This document shows, piece by piece, positions 26,741 to 35,987 of a stretch of 64,000 nucleotides of DNA. A model generated the notes under the pieces. It was not told where the DNA came from. It searched no databases and saw only the letters and a list, made by a program, of their open reading frames with translations. Numbering within the stretch: the first letter of the stretch is position 1; each line of letters starts with the position of its first letter. The position numbers and the translations under genes were made by a program. Source of the DNA: Shewanella sp. MR-4 (GTDB lineage: Bacteria; Pseudomonadota; Gammaproteobacteria; Enterobacterales; Shewanellaceae); the NCBI RefSeq assembly GCF_000014685.1, contig NC_008321.1, positions 1,178,001 to 1,242,000 of the forward strand, in the 5' to 3' direction.

Positions 26741-28321
26741 ATGTCAGACAATAAAGTAGAGGTCGATAAACGTCGCACCTTCGCGATTATATCGCACCCC
26801 GACGCGGGTAAAACCACCATTACCGAAAAAGTGCTGTTATTCGGAAACGCGCTGCAGAAAGCGGGTACCGTTAAGGGCAAAAAATCGGGTCAGCACGCTA
26901 AGTCTGACTGGATGGAAATGGAAAAAGACCGTGGTATTTCAATTACAACGTCTGTCATGCAGTTCCCCTATGGTGGCGCGCTCGTTAACCTACTCGACAC
27001 TCCCGGCCACGAAGACTTCTCGGAAGATACGTACCGCACCTTGACTGCGGTTGACTCTTGCCTGATGGTTATCGACTCGGCAAAAGGGGTAGAAGACCGA
27101 ACCATCAAATTGATGGAAGTGACGCGTCTGCGCGATACGCCAATCGTGACCTTTATGAACAAACTCGACCGTGATATTCGCGATCCCATCGAGCTGATGG
27201 ATGAGGTTGAGGATGTACTCAATATCGCCTGTGCGCCTATTACTTGGCCTATCGGTAGTGGCAAAGAGTTTAAGGGTGTTTACCATATTCTGCGTGATGA
27301 AGTGGTACTGTACCAGAGCGGTATGGGACACACGATTCAAGAGCGCCGCGTGATCGAAGGCATTGATAACCCGGAGCTGGACAAAGCGATCGGTAGTTAT
27401 GCTGCTGATTTACGTGACGAAATGGAACTGGTTCGCGGTGCATCCAACGAATTTGATCACCAAGCTTTCTTAAAGGGTGAGCTCACGCCAGTCTTCTTCG
27501 GTACCGCATTGGGTAACTTCGGTGTTGACCATATCCTCGATGGTATTGTGGAGTGGGCGCCAAAGCCGCTGCCTCGTGAAAGCGATGCGCGGATGATCAT
27601 GCCTGACGAAGAAAAATTCACCGGTTTTGTGTTTAAAATCCAAGCTAACATGGATCCTAAACACCGTGACCGCGTTGCCTTTATGCGCGTTTGCTCTGGT
27701 CGCTATGAGCAAGGCATGAAGATGCACCATGTGCGCATCGGTAAAGATGTTAACGTCAGCGATGCCTTGACCTTTATGGCGGGTGACCGTGAGCGCGCCG
27801 AAGTGGCGTATCCTGGTGATATTATTGGTTTGCATAACCATGGGACAATCCGTATCGGTGATACTTTCACTCAAGGTGAAAAGTTCCGCTTTACCGGTGT
27901 GCCTAACTTTGCGCCAGAAATGTTTCGCCGTATTCGTCTGCGGGATCCGCTCAAGCAAAAACAATTGCTTAAGGGCCTAGTACAATTGTCTGAAGAAGGC
28001 GCCGTACAGGTGTTCCGTCCATTAGATACCAACGATCTAATCGTCGGCGCCGTGGGTGTGCTGCAGTTTGAAGTGGTTGTCGGCCGCTTAAAGAGCGAGT
28101 ACAACGTTGAAGCGATTTACGAAGGTATTAGCGTTTCAACGGCACGCTGGGTTTATTGTAAAGATGAGCGTAAGCTAGAAGAGTTCCGCCGTAAGTGTAG
28201 CCAAAACTTGGCACTCGATGGTGGTGATAACTTAACTTACATTGCGCCAACTATGGTTAACTTAAACCTTTCGATGGAAAGATACCCTGATATCGAGTTC
28301 GCTAAGACGCGCGAACACTAG
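26741..28321 (+). CDS. prfC: Peptide chain release factor 3
   Basis: 526 residues (E. coli 529). GTPase that recycles RF1/RF2 from the ribosome after peptide release. RRTFAIISHPDAGKTTITEK holds the G1 motif, RGISITTSVMQF the switch I region, DTPGHEDFSEDTYRTL the G3 motif and NKLDRD the G4 motif. Domains II and III follow and end near DIEFAKTREH. The ribosome site is weak (AGGT). It is followed by a terminator and then the small gene and tatD, echoing the E. coli prfC-yjjV neighbourhood. Confidence 0.97.
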   Translation: MSDNKVEVDKRRTFAIISHPDAGKTTITEKVLLFGNALQKAGTVKGKKSGQHAKSDWMEMEKDRGISITTSVMQFPYGGALVNLLDTPGHEDFSEDTYRTLTAVDSCLMVIDSAKGVEDRTIKLMEVTRLRDTPIVTFMNKLDRDIRDPIELMDEVEDVLNIACAPITWPIGSGKEFKGVYHILRDEVVLYQSGMGHTIQERRVIEGIDNPELDKAIGSYAADLRDEMELVRGASNEFDHQAFLKGELTPVFFGTALGNFGVDHILDGIVEWAPKPLPRESDARMIMPDEEKFTGFVFKIQANMDPKHRDRVAFMRVCSGRYEQGMKMHHVRIGKDVNVSDALTFMAGDRERAEVAYPGDIIGLHNHGTIRIGDTFTQGEKFRFTGVPNFAPEMFRRIRLRDPLKQKQLLKGLVQLSEEGAVQVFRPLDTNDLIVGAVGVLQFEVVVGRLKSEYNVEAIYEGISVSTARWVYCKDERKLEEFRRKCSQNLALDGGDNLTYIAPTMVNLNLSMERYPDIEFAKTREH

Positions 28322-28344
28322 CAGGGCAAGTTCTCTCGTTCAAG

Positions 28345-28369
28345 AAGGCGGTAAATCACCGCCTTTTTT
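28345..28369 (+). terminator. Terminator of prfC
   Basis: AAGGCGGT / ACCGCCTT stem, loop AAATC, then TTTTTT. Confidence 0.85.
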
Positions 28370-28395
28370 GTCTCTAAAATTTGTGGGAGCGACCT

Positions 28396-28575
28396 ATGAT
28401 TCATTGGATCACTCAGGCGTGGCGTGCCTATATTCGTTGGTGTGACAAGATGGGGCTGACGCCAGAGAATCGCCGTTGTTGTATGCCGCGATTGGAAGAT
28501 CCGCCCTTAGCCCGTAATAAAGCGGATTGCCAAGTGACGACTCAAGCACCCAATGGAGAAACAAAATCGGAGTAA
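28396..28575 (+). CDS. Small conserved protein, possibly DUF5363-like
   Basis: 59 residues. The N-terminal half is aromatic and basic (MIHWITQAWRAYIRWCDKMG), followed by LTPENRRCCMPRLEDPP with a vicinal Cys pair; the tail is polar. I recall similar MGLTPENRRCC proteins in Vibrio and Shewanella grouped as DUF5363, with no known function; this assignment is from memory. GGGAG is 6 bases before ATG 28396, deciding against the TTG at 28381. It lies 6 bases ahead of the tatD start, so the two are probably co-translated. Confidence 0.7.
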   Translation: MIHWITQAWRAYIRWCDKMGLTPENRRCCMPRLEDPPLARNKADCQVTTQAPNGETKSE

Positions 28576-28581
28576 CAATTG

Positions 28582-29349
28582 ATGATGCTAGATACTCATG
28601 CGCACCTCGATTTCGTTGAGTTTGATAGTGACCGCGAACAGGTCGTGCAGCGTATGCGACAAGCGGGCATCGACAATCTGATCATCCCGGGAGTTTCTCC
28701 CGAGCATTGGCCAAAACAATTGGCGATTGCTGAACAATATCAGTGTTATTTTGCCTTAGGGATCCATCCTTGGTTTTGCCCCGAAGATGTTGATAAGGCC
28801 ATCACAGAATTAACATTTCAGGTTTCTCAGTTACGAGAATGTCCCCGTTTTGTTGCTATTGGTGAATGTGGTTTAGACAAACTTTATGCTGATAATTGGA
28901 GTCAGCAGTTAGCCTTTTTTGACGCGCAACTCACCCTTGCCCATGAGCTGAACCTGCCCGTTATTGTCCATGCCGTCAGAGCTCACCAAGAAGTGTTATC
29001 CCATTTAAAACGCCATAAACTCGCCAAAGGTGGCGTAATACACGCCTTTTCTGGCAGCCCCGATATTGCGACCGAATATATCAAGCTGGGTTTTAAGTTA
29101 GGAATTGGCGGATTAGTCATGAATCCTAATGCGAAAAAACTGCTTAAAACCGTCAGCGAATTGCCCCTAGACAGCTTCCTACTTGAGACTGATTCTCCTG
29201 CCATGACCCCGTTAAATGTTATCGAAAAACGGAATCAACCCGCTAATGCTGTACTTTTTATAGACAAAATCGCAACTTTGCAAAAAAAATCTAGTGTTCT
29301 AATATCAGAACACTTGGTGTCAAATGCAATGCAACTGTTTGACCTTTAG
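28582..29349 (+). CDS. TatD-family metal-dependent hydrolase (YjjV-like)
   Basis: About 255 residues with the amidohydrolase barrel of TatD DNases. Metal ligands are visible: HAH in DTHAHLDF, Glu in IGECGLDK, His in PVIVHAVRAH, His in VIHAFSGS and Asp in LETDSPAM. TatD-family enzymes are 3'-5' exonucleases or D-aminoacyl-type hydrolases; the exact substrate here is unknown. Three starts are possible (TTG 28579, ATG 28582, ATG 28585); GGAG at 28569-28572 favours the first two. Position between prfC and the nucleoside genes parallels E. coli yjjV before deoC. Confidence 0.9.
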   Translation: MMLDTHAHLDFVEFDSDREQVVQRMRQAGIDNLIIPGVSPEHWPKQLAIAEQYQCYFALGIHPWFCPEDVDKAITELTFQVSQLRECPRFVAIGECGLDKLYADNWSQQLAFFDAQLTLAHELNLPVIVHAVRAHQEVLSHLKRHKLAKGGVIHAFSGSPDIATEYIKLGFKLGIGGLVMNPNAKKLLKTVSELPLDSFLLETDSPAMTPLNVIEKRNQPANAVLFIDKIATLQKKSSVLISEHLVSNAMQLFDL

Positions 29350-29456
29350 TTGTTTTTGGTTAAACAGGTGTAGGTCGCAATAGCATTTTGCTCTAAGCGG
29401 TTGAAATTAAACTCCAAAATTTTGATCAAAACGACGATTTTCGACTTTCTCTCGGG

Positions 29457-29462
29457 TATAAT
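29457..29462 (+). promoter_or_regulatory. Candidate -10 box of nupC
   Basis: A perfect TATAAT preceded by CGGG. The -35 is unclear (CGATTT at 29435, 16-base spacing). Just upstream, TTTTGATCAAAA (29420-29431) is a 12-base palindrome that could be an operator. The tatD-nupC gap has no terminator that I can see. Confidence 0.5.
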
Positions 29463-29525
29463 CTGACTCGGAAATAGGTTGATTAACAACATAATTAAAA
29501 AGTGTTAACAATAGGGTGATGGTTA

Positions 29526-30785
29526 ATGAATATATTGATGAGCTTAGTAGGGGTGGTCGTCCTACTTGCGATAGGTTTCCTCCTATCGAATAACAAAAAA
29601 GCAATTAACTTGCGTACTGTGGGTGGTGCATTAGCCATCCAGGCCGCCTTCGGTGGTTTTGTACTGTACGTTCCTGTCGGTAAAGATATCCTAAAAAGTG
29701 TATCTGACGCGGTTTCTAGCGTTATCGGTTATGCACAAAACGGTATCGGCTTCCTGTTTGGTGATTTAGCTAACTTCAAACTTGGCTTTATCTTCGCGGT
29801 AAACGTGTTGCCAGTTATCGTGTTCTTCTCTTCTCTGATCGCCGTTCTGTACTACTTAGGCATCATGCAGTGGATCATCCGTATCATCGGTGGTGGTCTG
29901 CAAAAAGCATTAGGCACAAGCCGTACAGAATCTATGTCTGCTACTGCTAACATCTTCGTTGGTCAAACTGAAGCGCCGTTAGTGGTTCGTCCATTCATCC
30001 CAACTATGACTCAATCAGAACTGTTTGCGATCATGGTGGGTGGTTTAGCTTCTATCGCAGGTTCAGTACTTGCTGGTTACGCGCAAATGGGCGTGCCTAT
30101 TGAGTACTTAGTTGCTGCGTCATTCATGGCGGCACCAGGTGGTCTATTAATGGCTAAACTGATGCACCCAGAGACTGAAGTTGCTAAAAACGACATGGAT
30201 GAATTACCAGAAGATCCTGATAAGCCAGCTAACGTATTAGACGCAGCTGCTGCGGGTGCTTCATCTGGTATGCACTTAGCGTTAAACGTTGGTGCAATGC
30301 TGTTAGCCTTCGTTGGTTTGATCGCAATGATCAACGGCATCATCGGTGGTGTAGGTGGTTGGTTCGGTGTTGAAGGTTTAACACTGGAACTGATCCTTGG
30401 TTACATCTTCATGCCTTTAGCTTTCTTAATCGGTGTACCTTGGAACGAAGCACTGGTTGCTGGTTCTTTCATCGGTCAGAAAATCGTTGTTAACGAATTC
30501 GTTGCTTACCTGAACTTTGCGCCATACCTAAAAGACATCGCTGATGGCGGTATGGTTGTTGCTGAAACTGGCTTAGCAATGACTGACAGAACCAAAGCGA
30601 TTATTTCGTTTGCACTGTGTGGTTTCGCTAACTTGTCTTCAATTGCGATTCTGCTCGGTGGTTTAGGTGCTATGGCTCCTAACCGTCGTCACGATTTAGC
30701 TAAGTTAGGTATCCGTGCTGTTATCGCCGGTTCTTTAGCTAACTTAATGAGTGCAACAATTGCAGGTCTGTTCTTAGCTATCTAA
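29526..30785 (+). CDS. nupC: Concentrative nucleoside transporter NupC
   Basis: 419 residues. A CNT-family inner-membrane symporter importing nucleosides. It closely resembles the Vibrio cholerae CNT whose structure is known: AINLRTVGGALAIQAAFGG, the hairpin GTSRTESMSATANIFVGQTEAPLVVRPF with the substrate-binding GQTE, and IGVPWNEALVAGSFIGQK. Helices span nearly the whole length. GGGTGATGG lies before the ATG. It sits between a hydrolase and a Tsx-like porin and ahead of deoCABD, so it should feed this catabolic set. It is closer to the Vibrio/Shewanella (Na+-coupled) branch than to E. coli NupC, from memory. Confidence 0.95.
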   Translation: MNILMSLVGVVVLLAIGFLLSNNKKAINLRTVGGALAIQAAFGGFVLYVPVGKDILKSVSDAVSSVIGYAQNGIGFLFGDLANFKLGFIFAVNVLPVIVFFSSLIAVLYYLGIMQWIIRIIGGGLQKALGTSRTESMSATANIFVGQTEAPLVVRPFIPTMTQSELFAIMVGGLASIAGSVLAGYAQMGVPIEYLVAASFMAAPGGLLMAKLMHPETEVAKNDMDELPEDPDKPANVLDAAAAGASSGMHLALNVGAMLLAFVGLIAMINGIIGGVGGWFGVEGLTLELILGYIFMPLAFLIGVPWNEALVAGSFIGQKIVVNEFVAYLNFAPYLKDIADGGMVVAETGLAMTDRTKAIISFALCGFANLSSIAILLGGLGAMAPNRRHDLAKLGIRAVIAGSLANLMSATIAGLFLAI

Positions 30786-30821
30786 GTATAGGCGTGTAGG
30801 GGAGACGATCCCCGCTTACTG

Positions 30822-30846
30822 GGTCCTGACCATGCAGGGCAGGACC
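30822..30846. other. Hairpin between nupC and the Tsx-like gene
   Basis: GGTCCTG / CAGGACC stem of 7 bp around an 11-base loop, no T-run. A small GGGGA/TCCCC repeat lies just before it. Probably an RNA structure at the nupC 3' end. Confidence 0.45.
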
Positions 30847-31045
30847 TAAGTTAATTCAACCATTTTCCAGTAGTGATTCCTGTAGTGAATAGTTTCTCCG
30901 ATTGTATAGGCCTGATTACAACTAAACTTTAGCTGTGATGCTGTCTTACGGTCGTGACATACGGTTAAGTTAATTACTCGTAAACAACAAGTCGCGACTT
31001 TGTTCACAATTAAGAATTTTGTGTTCGTGATTTTACACTAGATTA

Positions 31046-31073
31046 TTGAGATTTTTTTTAATCGAGGTAGAAT
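31046..31073 (+). promoter_or_regulatory. Promoter of the Tsx/OmpK-like gene
   Basis: TTGAGA (31046-31051), 16 bases, TAGAAT (31068-31073). Upstream, CACAA (31005-31009) and TTGTG (31019-31023) form an inverted repeat with a 9-base gap that could bind a regulator. Confidence 0.6.
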
Positions 31074-31133
31074 GCGAGCGCCACAAAAAGAACGCTACCC
31101 TAGATGGTAGCAAACAAAATAATGGGGTTGATG

Positions 31134-31973
31134 ATGAAAAACGTTAAAACTTTAGCTTTAGCTGCTACAGCAGTAGCTGCAATCTCTGGTAACGCATTTG
31201 CTGCAGATCGTACAGACCTTCACGGTTCTGACTACAAGTGGATGCAGTTCAACGCTATGTACTCTATCGGCGAAAAGCCTGATAACCCAGCTTCTGGCGA
31301 CCAACACAACTACTTAGAAATGGAGTTCGGCGGCCGCTCTGGTATTTTCGATCTCTATGGTTATGTTGACGTATTCAACTTAGCAAACGAGAGCAGCAAA
31401 GACGGTGACAAGAACCCAGGTTCAGGCACCAGCAAACTGTTCATGAAATTTGCTCCACGTGTTTCTATCGATGCATTAACGGGCAAAGATTTATCTTTCG
31501 GTCCAATCCAAGAAGTTTACTTCTCTACTCTGTTCAACTGGGACGGTCTGAACGGTGAAGGCGTTAACTCTACTTTCTGGGGTGTTGGTGCTGACGTAAA
31601 CGTGCCTTGGTTAGGCAAAACAGGTATGAACCTGTACGGTTACTACGACATGAACGCGAAAGAGTGGAACGGTTACCAATTCTCTGCTAACTGGTTCAAG
31701 CCTTTCTACTTCTTCGACAACAAGAGCTTCCTGTCATTCCAAGGTTATATCGATTACCAATTCGGTGCTGACGAAGACAAGACTGCTTTCGTACCAAAAA
31801 CCTCTAACGGTGGTAACATCTTCTTCGGTCTATACTGGCACTCAGATCGTTACGCTCTGGGCTATGGCCTGAAAGGCTTCAAAGACGTTTACCTGTTAGA
31901 AGACGGTGCTGGTGCACTAGCTCTAGAATCAACAGGTTGGTCTCACTACCTGTCAGCTACTTACAAGTTCTAA
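31134..31973 (+). CDS. Nucleoside-specific outer-membrane channel, Tsx/OmpK family
   Basis: 279 residues with a signal peptide (cleavage after NAFA) and a beta-barrel pattern of alternating aromatic strands ending in YLSATYKF with a C-terminal Phe, typical of outer-membrane porins. DRTDLHGSDYKWMQFNAMYSIGE and the repeated GxYWHSDRYALGYGLKGF fit the Tsx/OmpK family, which passes nucleosides. GGGG is 6 bases from ATG 31134. Codon use is that of a highly expressed gene (many CTG, GGT, AAC, TAC). Location between nupC and deoC strongly supports nucleoside uptake. Confidence 0.9.
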   Translation: MKNVKTLALAATAVAAISGNAFAADRTDLHGSDYKWMQFNAMYSIGEKPDNPASGDQHNYLEMEFGGRSGIFDLYGYVDVFNLANESSKDGDKNPGSGTSKLFMKFAPRVSIDALTGKDLSFGPIQEVYFSTLFNWDGLNGEGVNSTFWGVGADVNVPWLGKTGMNLYGYYDMNAKEWNGYQFSANWFKPFYFFDNKSFLSFQGYIDYQFGADEDKTAFVPKTSNGGNIFFGLYWHSDRYALGYGLKGFKDVYLLEDGAGALALESTGWSHYLSATYKF

Positions 31974-31990
31974 TTTCTTGTAAGAGCCGT

Positions 31991-32018
31991 TGGAGCCGCG
32001 ATGGCGGCTCCATCTTTT
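31991..32018 (+). terminator. Terminator of the Tsx-like gene
   Basis: TGGAGCCGC / GCGGCTCCA 9-bp stem, loop GATG, then TCTTTTA. Confidence 0.8.
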
Positions 32019-32250
32019 ATGTGTCATGAATCTTTATCTAAACCCATTTATAATTTGAGCAGTGCGTTTATATAAAGGTTTGTGTTTTTCTCGCGCTAAA
32101 ACGGATTTTTCGCGGAAAAGTAGGAACAAGACATTATTCGTATCCTCTCTTCCGGTCTTCAAGGATTCAAGTCGTGATCACTTATAGTTAATTTAAGTGT
32201 CAGGATGCCTATGTGTTATGTATAGGCAAGATTGAATACCTAATAAACAT

Positions 32251-32273
32251 GTAATTTGCCCTACACAAATTAC
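32251..32273. promoter_or_regulatory. Perfect inverted repeat in the deoC leader
   Basis: GTAATTTG and CAAATTAC flank a 7-base centre. Other symmetric elements in the 32019-32385 gap are GTGATCAC (32174-32181) and GCCTAT / ATAGGC (32207-32227). These are candidate operators or leader hairpins for the deo operon; no regulator can be named from sequence. No gene is seen in the gap. Confidence 0.4.
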
Positions 32274-32385
32274 TCGGCATCGCCTGAAGGCCCGGCCAAT
32301 AAAAATAATCACAATAATGCCACCTCTAAGCGTTGCTTATAAGCGACTGATTTCTATTTATTTGTTTTTCTTTTGGAGAGCTATT

Positions 32386-33156
32386 ATGACTGATTTAAAA
32401 AAAGCAGCACAACGCGCCATCGAACTTATGGATTTAACTACCTTAAACGATGACGATACCGATCAGAAGGTGATCGACCTGTGTCACAAAGCCGTGACGC
32501 CAGCGGGTAATACTGCTGCCATCTGTATCTATCCTCGCTTCATTCCTATTGCACGTAAGACCCTCGATGAGCTGGGCGCTGAAGACATTCAAATCGCGAC
32601 AGTAACCAACTTCCCACACGGTAACGATGATATTGCTATTGCAGTATTAGAAACCCGTGCCGCCGTTGCCTATGGTGCCGATGAAGTTGACGTGGTATTC
32701 CCTTACCGCGCGCTGATGGAAGGTAACGAAAGTGTCGGTTACGAGTTAGTTAAAGCCTGTAAAGAAGCCTGTGGCGATGTATTACTGAAAGTGATCATCG
32801 AATCTGGTGTATTAGCCGATCCTGCGCTTATCCGCCGCGCCTCTGAACTGTCTATCGATGCGGGTGCTGATTTTATCAAGACCTCTACCGGTAAAGTACC
32901 AGTCAACGCGACCATTGAAGCGGCCGAAATCATGCTGACTGTGATCAGTGAAAAGAACACCAAAGTGGGCTTTAAGCCTGCTGGCGGCGTACGTGATGCT
33001 GCTCAAGCTGCAGAGTTTTTAGGTGTGGCTGAGCGTATTCTCGGTGCGGATTGGGTCTCTCCACGTACCTTTAGATTTGGTGCTTCAAGCTTACTCAACA
33101 GCTTGTTACACACATTAGAATTAGCCGATGCGCCTAAGCCGACTCAAGGTTATTAA
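32386..33156 (+). CDS. deoC: Deoxyribose-phosphate aldolase
   Basis: 256 residues (E. coli 259). Cleaves deoxyribose-5-phosphate to acetaldehyde and glyceraldehyde-3-phosphate. The Schiff-base Lys is in [10 protein letters not shown]; the second active-site Lys is in [23 protein letters not shown] is also conserved. The frame opens at 32317, but GGAGAG is 5 bases before ATG 32386, which matches the family start [18 protein letters not shown]. First gene of deoC-deoA-deoB-deoD in the E. coli order. Confidence 0.97.
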
Positions 33157-33227
33157 TCGAACATTGCATCTCGATTAATACCAAAATCGTATATCGAAAC
33201 TAATTAAGTGTGACCTAAATCTAGTTG

Positions 33228-33284
33228 GAAACATCAAAACTTCGATAGCATGTAATTGTAATATTGCTACAGTTTTGATGTTTC
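33228..33284. other. Long AT-rich intercistronic hairpin between deoC and deoA
   Basis: GAAACATCAAAACT pairs perfectly with AGTTTTGATGTTTC (14 bp), continued by TAGCA / TGCTA around a 14-base apex. No T-run follows, so it more likely stabilises or processes the mRNA, or modulates read-through, than terminates. Confidence 0.6.
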
Positions 33285-33340
33285 ATTGCAAAGCTAAATA
33301 ACGGATATGTTGTATTAGTATTTAGCTTGGAGGCAGTATC

Positions 33341-34672
33341 ATGTTTCTAGCTCAGGAAATTATACGTAAGAAACGCAATGGGTTAGCCTTAAGCGCCGAA
33401 GAGATCCAGTTCTTCGTTAAGGGTATAACCACTAATGCAGTGTCGGAAGGTCAGATCGCCGCATTAGGCATGGCTGTGTATTTTAATGACATGAATATGG
33501 ATGAAAGAATCGCTTTGACCACGGCAATGCGCGATTCTGGCACTGTACTCAATTGGCAATCACTTGGTCTTAATGGCCCAGTCATCGATAAACACAGTAC
33601 TGGTGGTGTCGGTGATGTGATTAGTCTCATGCTCGGCCCCATGGCTGCGGCTTGCGGTGGTTATGTGCCGATGATTTCGGGTCGCGGACTCGGACACACA
33701 GGCGGTACGCTCGATAAGTTCGACGCTATTCCCGGTTATCAAACCGAACCTTCGAGTGAATTGTTCCGCAAAGTAGTTAAAGACGTTGGTGTGGCGATTA
33801 TCGGCCAAACTGGCGATCTGGTTCCCGCCGATAAACGTTTTTATTCCATCCGTGACAACACTGCGACCGTTGAATCCATCTCCCTCATTACCGCCTCTAT
33901 TCTCTCTAAGAAATTAGCTTGTAGTCTCGATGCATTGGCGATGGACGTCAAAGTCGGTAGCGGCGCATTTATGCCAACCTACGAAGCCTCTGAAGAGCTT
34001 GCACGCAGTATTGCGGCGGTAGCTAATGGCGCAGGCACTAAAACGACGGCCTTACTCACCGACATGAACCAAGTATTGGCCTCATGTGCGGGTAATGCGG
34101 TTGAAGTGAAAGAAGCCATCGACTTCCTAACTGGTGCTTATCGTAATCCTCGTCTGTACGCTGTGACTATGGGGCTTTGTGCCGAGATGTTACTCCTAGG
34201 CGGCCTCGCCACCGATGAAGCGGATGCCCGTGCCAAGTTAAATCGAGTATTAGATAACGGCCGCGCTGCCGAGATCTTTGGCAAGATGGTTTCAGGCCTC
34301 GGTGGCCCAGTCGATTTTGTTGAAAATTACAGTAAGTACTTACCGCAATCGCAAATTATTCGCCCTGTCTTTGCGGATACCCAAGGTTATGCCCACAGCA
34401 TGGACACCCGTGAACTCGGTTTAGCCGTGGTTACCTTAGGTGGTGGTCGTCGCAAGCCTGGTGATGCACTCGACTACAGTGTTGGTCTGACGCAAGTCTG
34501 TGCCCTTGGCGATAAGATTGATGCTTCAACGCCGATTGCCGTGATCCACGCGCAATCTGAAGATGCCTTTGCTCAGGCGGAAGAAGCCGTGAAAAAAGCG
34601 ATTCGTATTGATGAAGTCGCTCCAGAAAAAACACCTGAGATCTATGCTTATATCCGAGCAGCGGATCTTTAA
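33341..34672 (+). CDS. deoA: Thymidine phosphorylase
   Basis: 443 residues (E. coli 440). Phosphorolysis of thymidine and deoxyuridine. The phosphate and substrate site is DKHSTGGVGDVISLMLGPMAAACGG, followed by MISGRGLGHTGGTLDKFDAIPG and YSIRDNTATVESISLITASILSKK, all family signatures. GGAGG precedes the ATG. The C-terminal domain ends EKTPEIYAYIRAADL. It is 9 bases from deoB. Confidence 0.97.
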   Translation: MFLAQEIIRKKRNGLALSAEEIQFFVKGITTNAVSEGQIAALGMAVYFNDMNMDERIALTTAMRDSGTVLNWQSLGLNGPVIDKHSTGGVGDVISLMLGPMAAACGGYVPMISGRGLGHTGGTLDKFDAIPGYQTEPSSELFRKVVKDVGVAIIGQTGDLVPADKRFYSIRDNTATVESISLITASILSKKLACSLDALAMDVKVGSGAFMPTYEASEELARSIAAVANGAGTKTTALLTDMNQVLASCAGNAVEVKEAIDFLTGAYRNPRLYAVTMGLCAEMLLLGGLATDEADARAKLNRVLDNGRAAEIFGKMVSGLGGPVDFVENYSKYLPQSQIIRPVFADTQGYAHSMDTRELGLAVVTLGGGRRKPGDALDYSVGLTQVCALGDKIDASTPIAVIHAQSEDAFAQAEEAVKKAIRIDEVAPEKTPEIYAYIRAADL

Positions 34673-34681
34673 GGAAGAATT

Positions 34682-35896
34682 ATGAAACGTACAGTTATAA
34701 TGATGTTGGATTCCTTTGGCGTGGGCGCCGCTGGCGATGCCGCCAAGTTTGGGGATCTAGGTTCTGATACTTTTGGCCATATCGCTAAAGCGTGTGCCGA
34801 AGGTAAAGCCGATATCGGCCGTGAAGGCCCGTTAACGCTGCCAAACTTGGCGCGTTTAGGTTTAGCCCATGCGGCGATGGAAAGCACTGGGGCGTTTGCT
34901 CCAGGCTTTGCGGACGATGTTGAGCTGATTGGTGCCTATGGCCACGCTCAGGAATTAAGTTCGGGTAAAGATACTCCGAGCGGTCACTGGGAAATGGCGG
35001 GTGTGCCCGTATTATTCGACTGGGGCTATTTCAGCGAGCACCAAAACTCGTTCCCTAAAGAGCTGACAGATAAGATTCTCGCCCGTGCAGGACTCGATGG
35101 CTTTTTAGGTAACTGCCATGCTTCTGGTACCACGATTCTGGAAGAATTAGGCGAAGAGCACATGCGTTCTGGCAAGCCGATTTTTTACACTTCGGCGGAT
35201 TCGGTATTCCAGATTGCCTGCCATGAAGGCACATTTGGTTTAGAAAATTTATATCGTCTTTGCGAAATCGCCCGCGAAGAGTTAGAGCCTTACAACATTG
35301 GCCGCGTGATTGCGCGTCCATTCGATGGCACTGGCCCAAGCGATTTTGCTCGTACTGGTAACCGTAAGGATTACTCCCTCGAGCCGCCAGCGAAGACGGT
35401 ATTAGATAAGTTAAAAGCCGCCGGTGGTGAAGTGGTGAGTGTGGGCAAGATTGCCGATATTTACGCTTACTGTGGTATCACCAAAAAGGTGAAGGCAAAC
35501 GGTTTAGAAGCGCTATTTGATGCGACTTTAGACGAAGTGAAATCAGCGGGTGAAAATACTATTGTATTCACTAACTTTGTTGATTTTGACTCCCACTATG
35601 GTCACCGCCGTGATGTGGCAGGTTATGCGAAAGGGCTGGAGTATTTCGACTCGCGTTTACCTGAAATGCTCGCGCTGCTGGATGAGGACGATCTATTAAT
35701 CCTCACCGCTGATCATGGTTGCGACCCAACATGGCAAGGTACGGATCATACCCGTGAATATGTGCCTGTATTGGCCTATGGCGCAGGGCTAAAAGCCGGT
35801 TCACTCGGTCGCCGTAACAGTTTCGCCGATATCGGCCAATCTATCGCAAGCTACTTCAAGCTTGAGCCGATGGAATACGGTGAGTCGTTTATCTAA
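34682..35896 (+). CDS. deoB: Phosphopentomutase
   Basis: 404 residues (E. coli 407). Interconverts (deoxy)ribose-1- and 5-phosphate, linking DeoA and DeoD products to DeoC. Alkaline-phosphatase-type metal ligands are visible in MMLDSFGVGAAGDA, LTADHGCDPTWQGTDHTREYVP and DFDSHYGHRRD; the cap domain lies between about 100 and 220, with GKDTPSGHWEMAG at its edge. AAGGAAG precedes the ATG. Confidence 0.97.
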   Translation: MKRTVIMMLDSFGVGAAGDAAKFGDLGSDTFGHIAKACAEGKADIGREGPLTLPNLARLGLAHAAMESTGAFAPGFADDVELIGAYGHAQELSSGKDTPSGHWEMAGVPVLFDWGYFSEHQNSFPKELTDKILARAGLDGFLGNCHASGTTILEELGEEHMRSGKPIFYTSADSVFQIACHEGTFGLENLYRLCEIAREELEPYNIGRVIARPFDGTGPSDFARTGNRKDYSLEPPAKTVLDKLKAAGGEVVSVGKIADIYAYCGITKKVKANGLEALFDATLDEVKSAGENTIVFTNFVDFDSHYGHRRDVAGYAKGLEYFDSRLPEMLALLDEDDLLILTADHGCDPTWQGTDHTREYVPVLAYGAGLKAGSLGRRNSFADIGQSIASYFKLEPMEYGESFI

Positions 35897-35919
35897 GTAA
35901 ACGTGCAAGATCTCGATTT

Positions 35920-35940
35920 GGCGGCCAAGATTGGGCCGCC
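35920..35940. other. GC-rich hairpin between deoB and deoD
   Basis: GGCGGCC / GGCCGCC stem around AAGATTG, no T-run. Likely an intercistronic stability element. Confidence 0.45.
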
Positions 35941-35987
35941 AGTAAACAAAGACTTAAGTCTTAATAAAATAAACAGGGGTTATTTCG

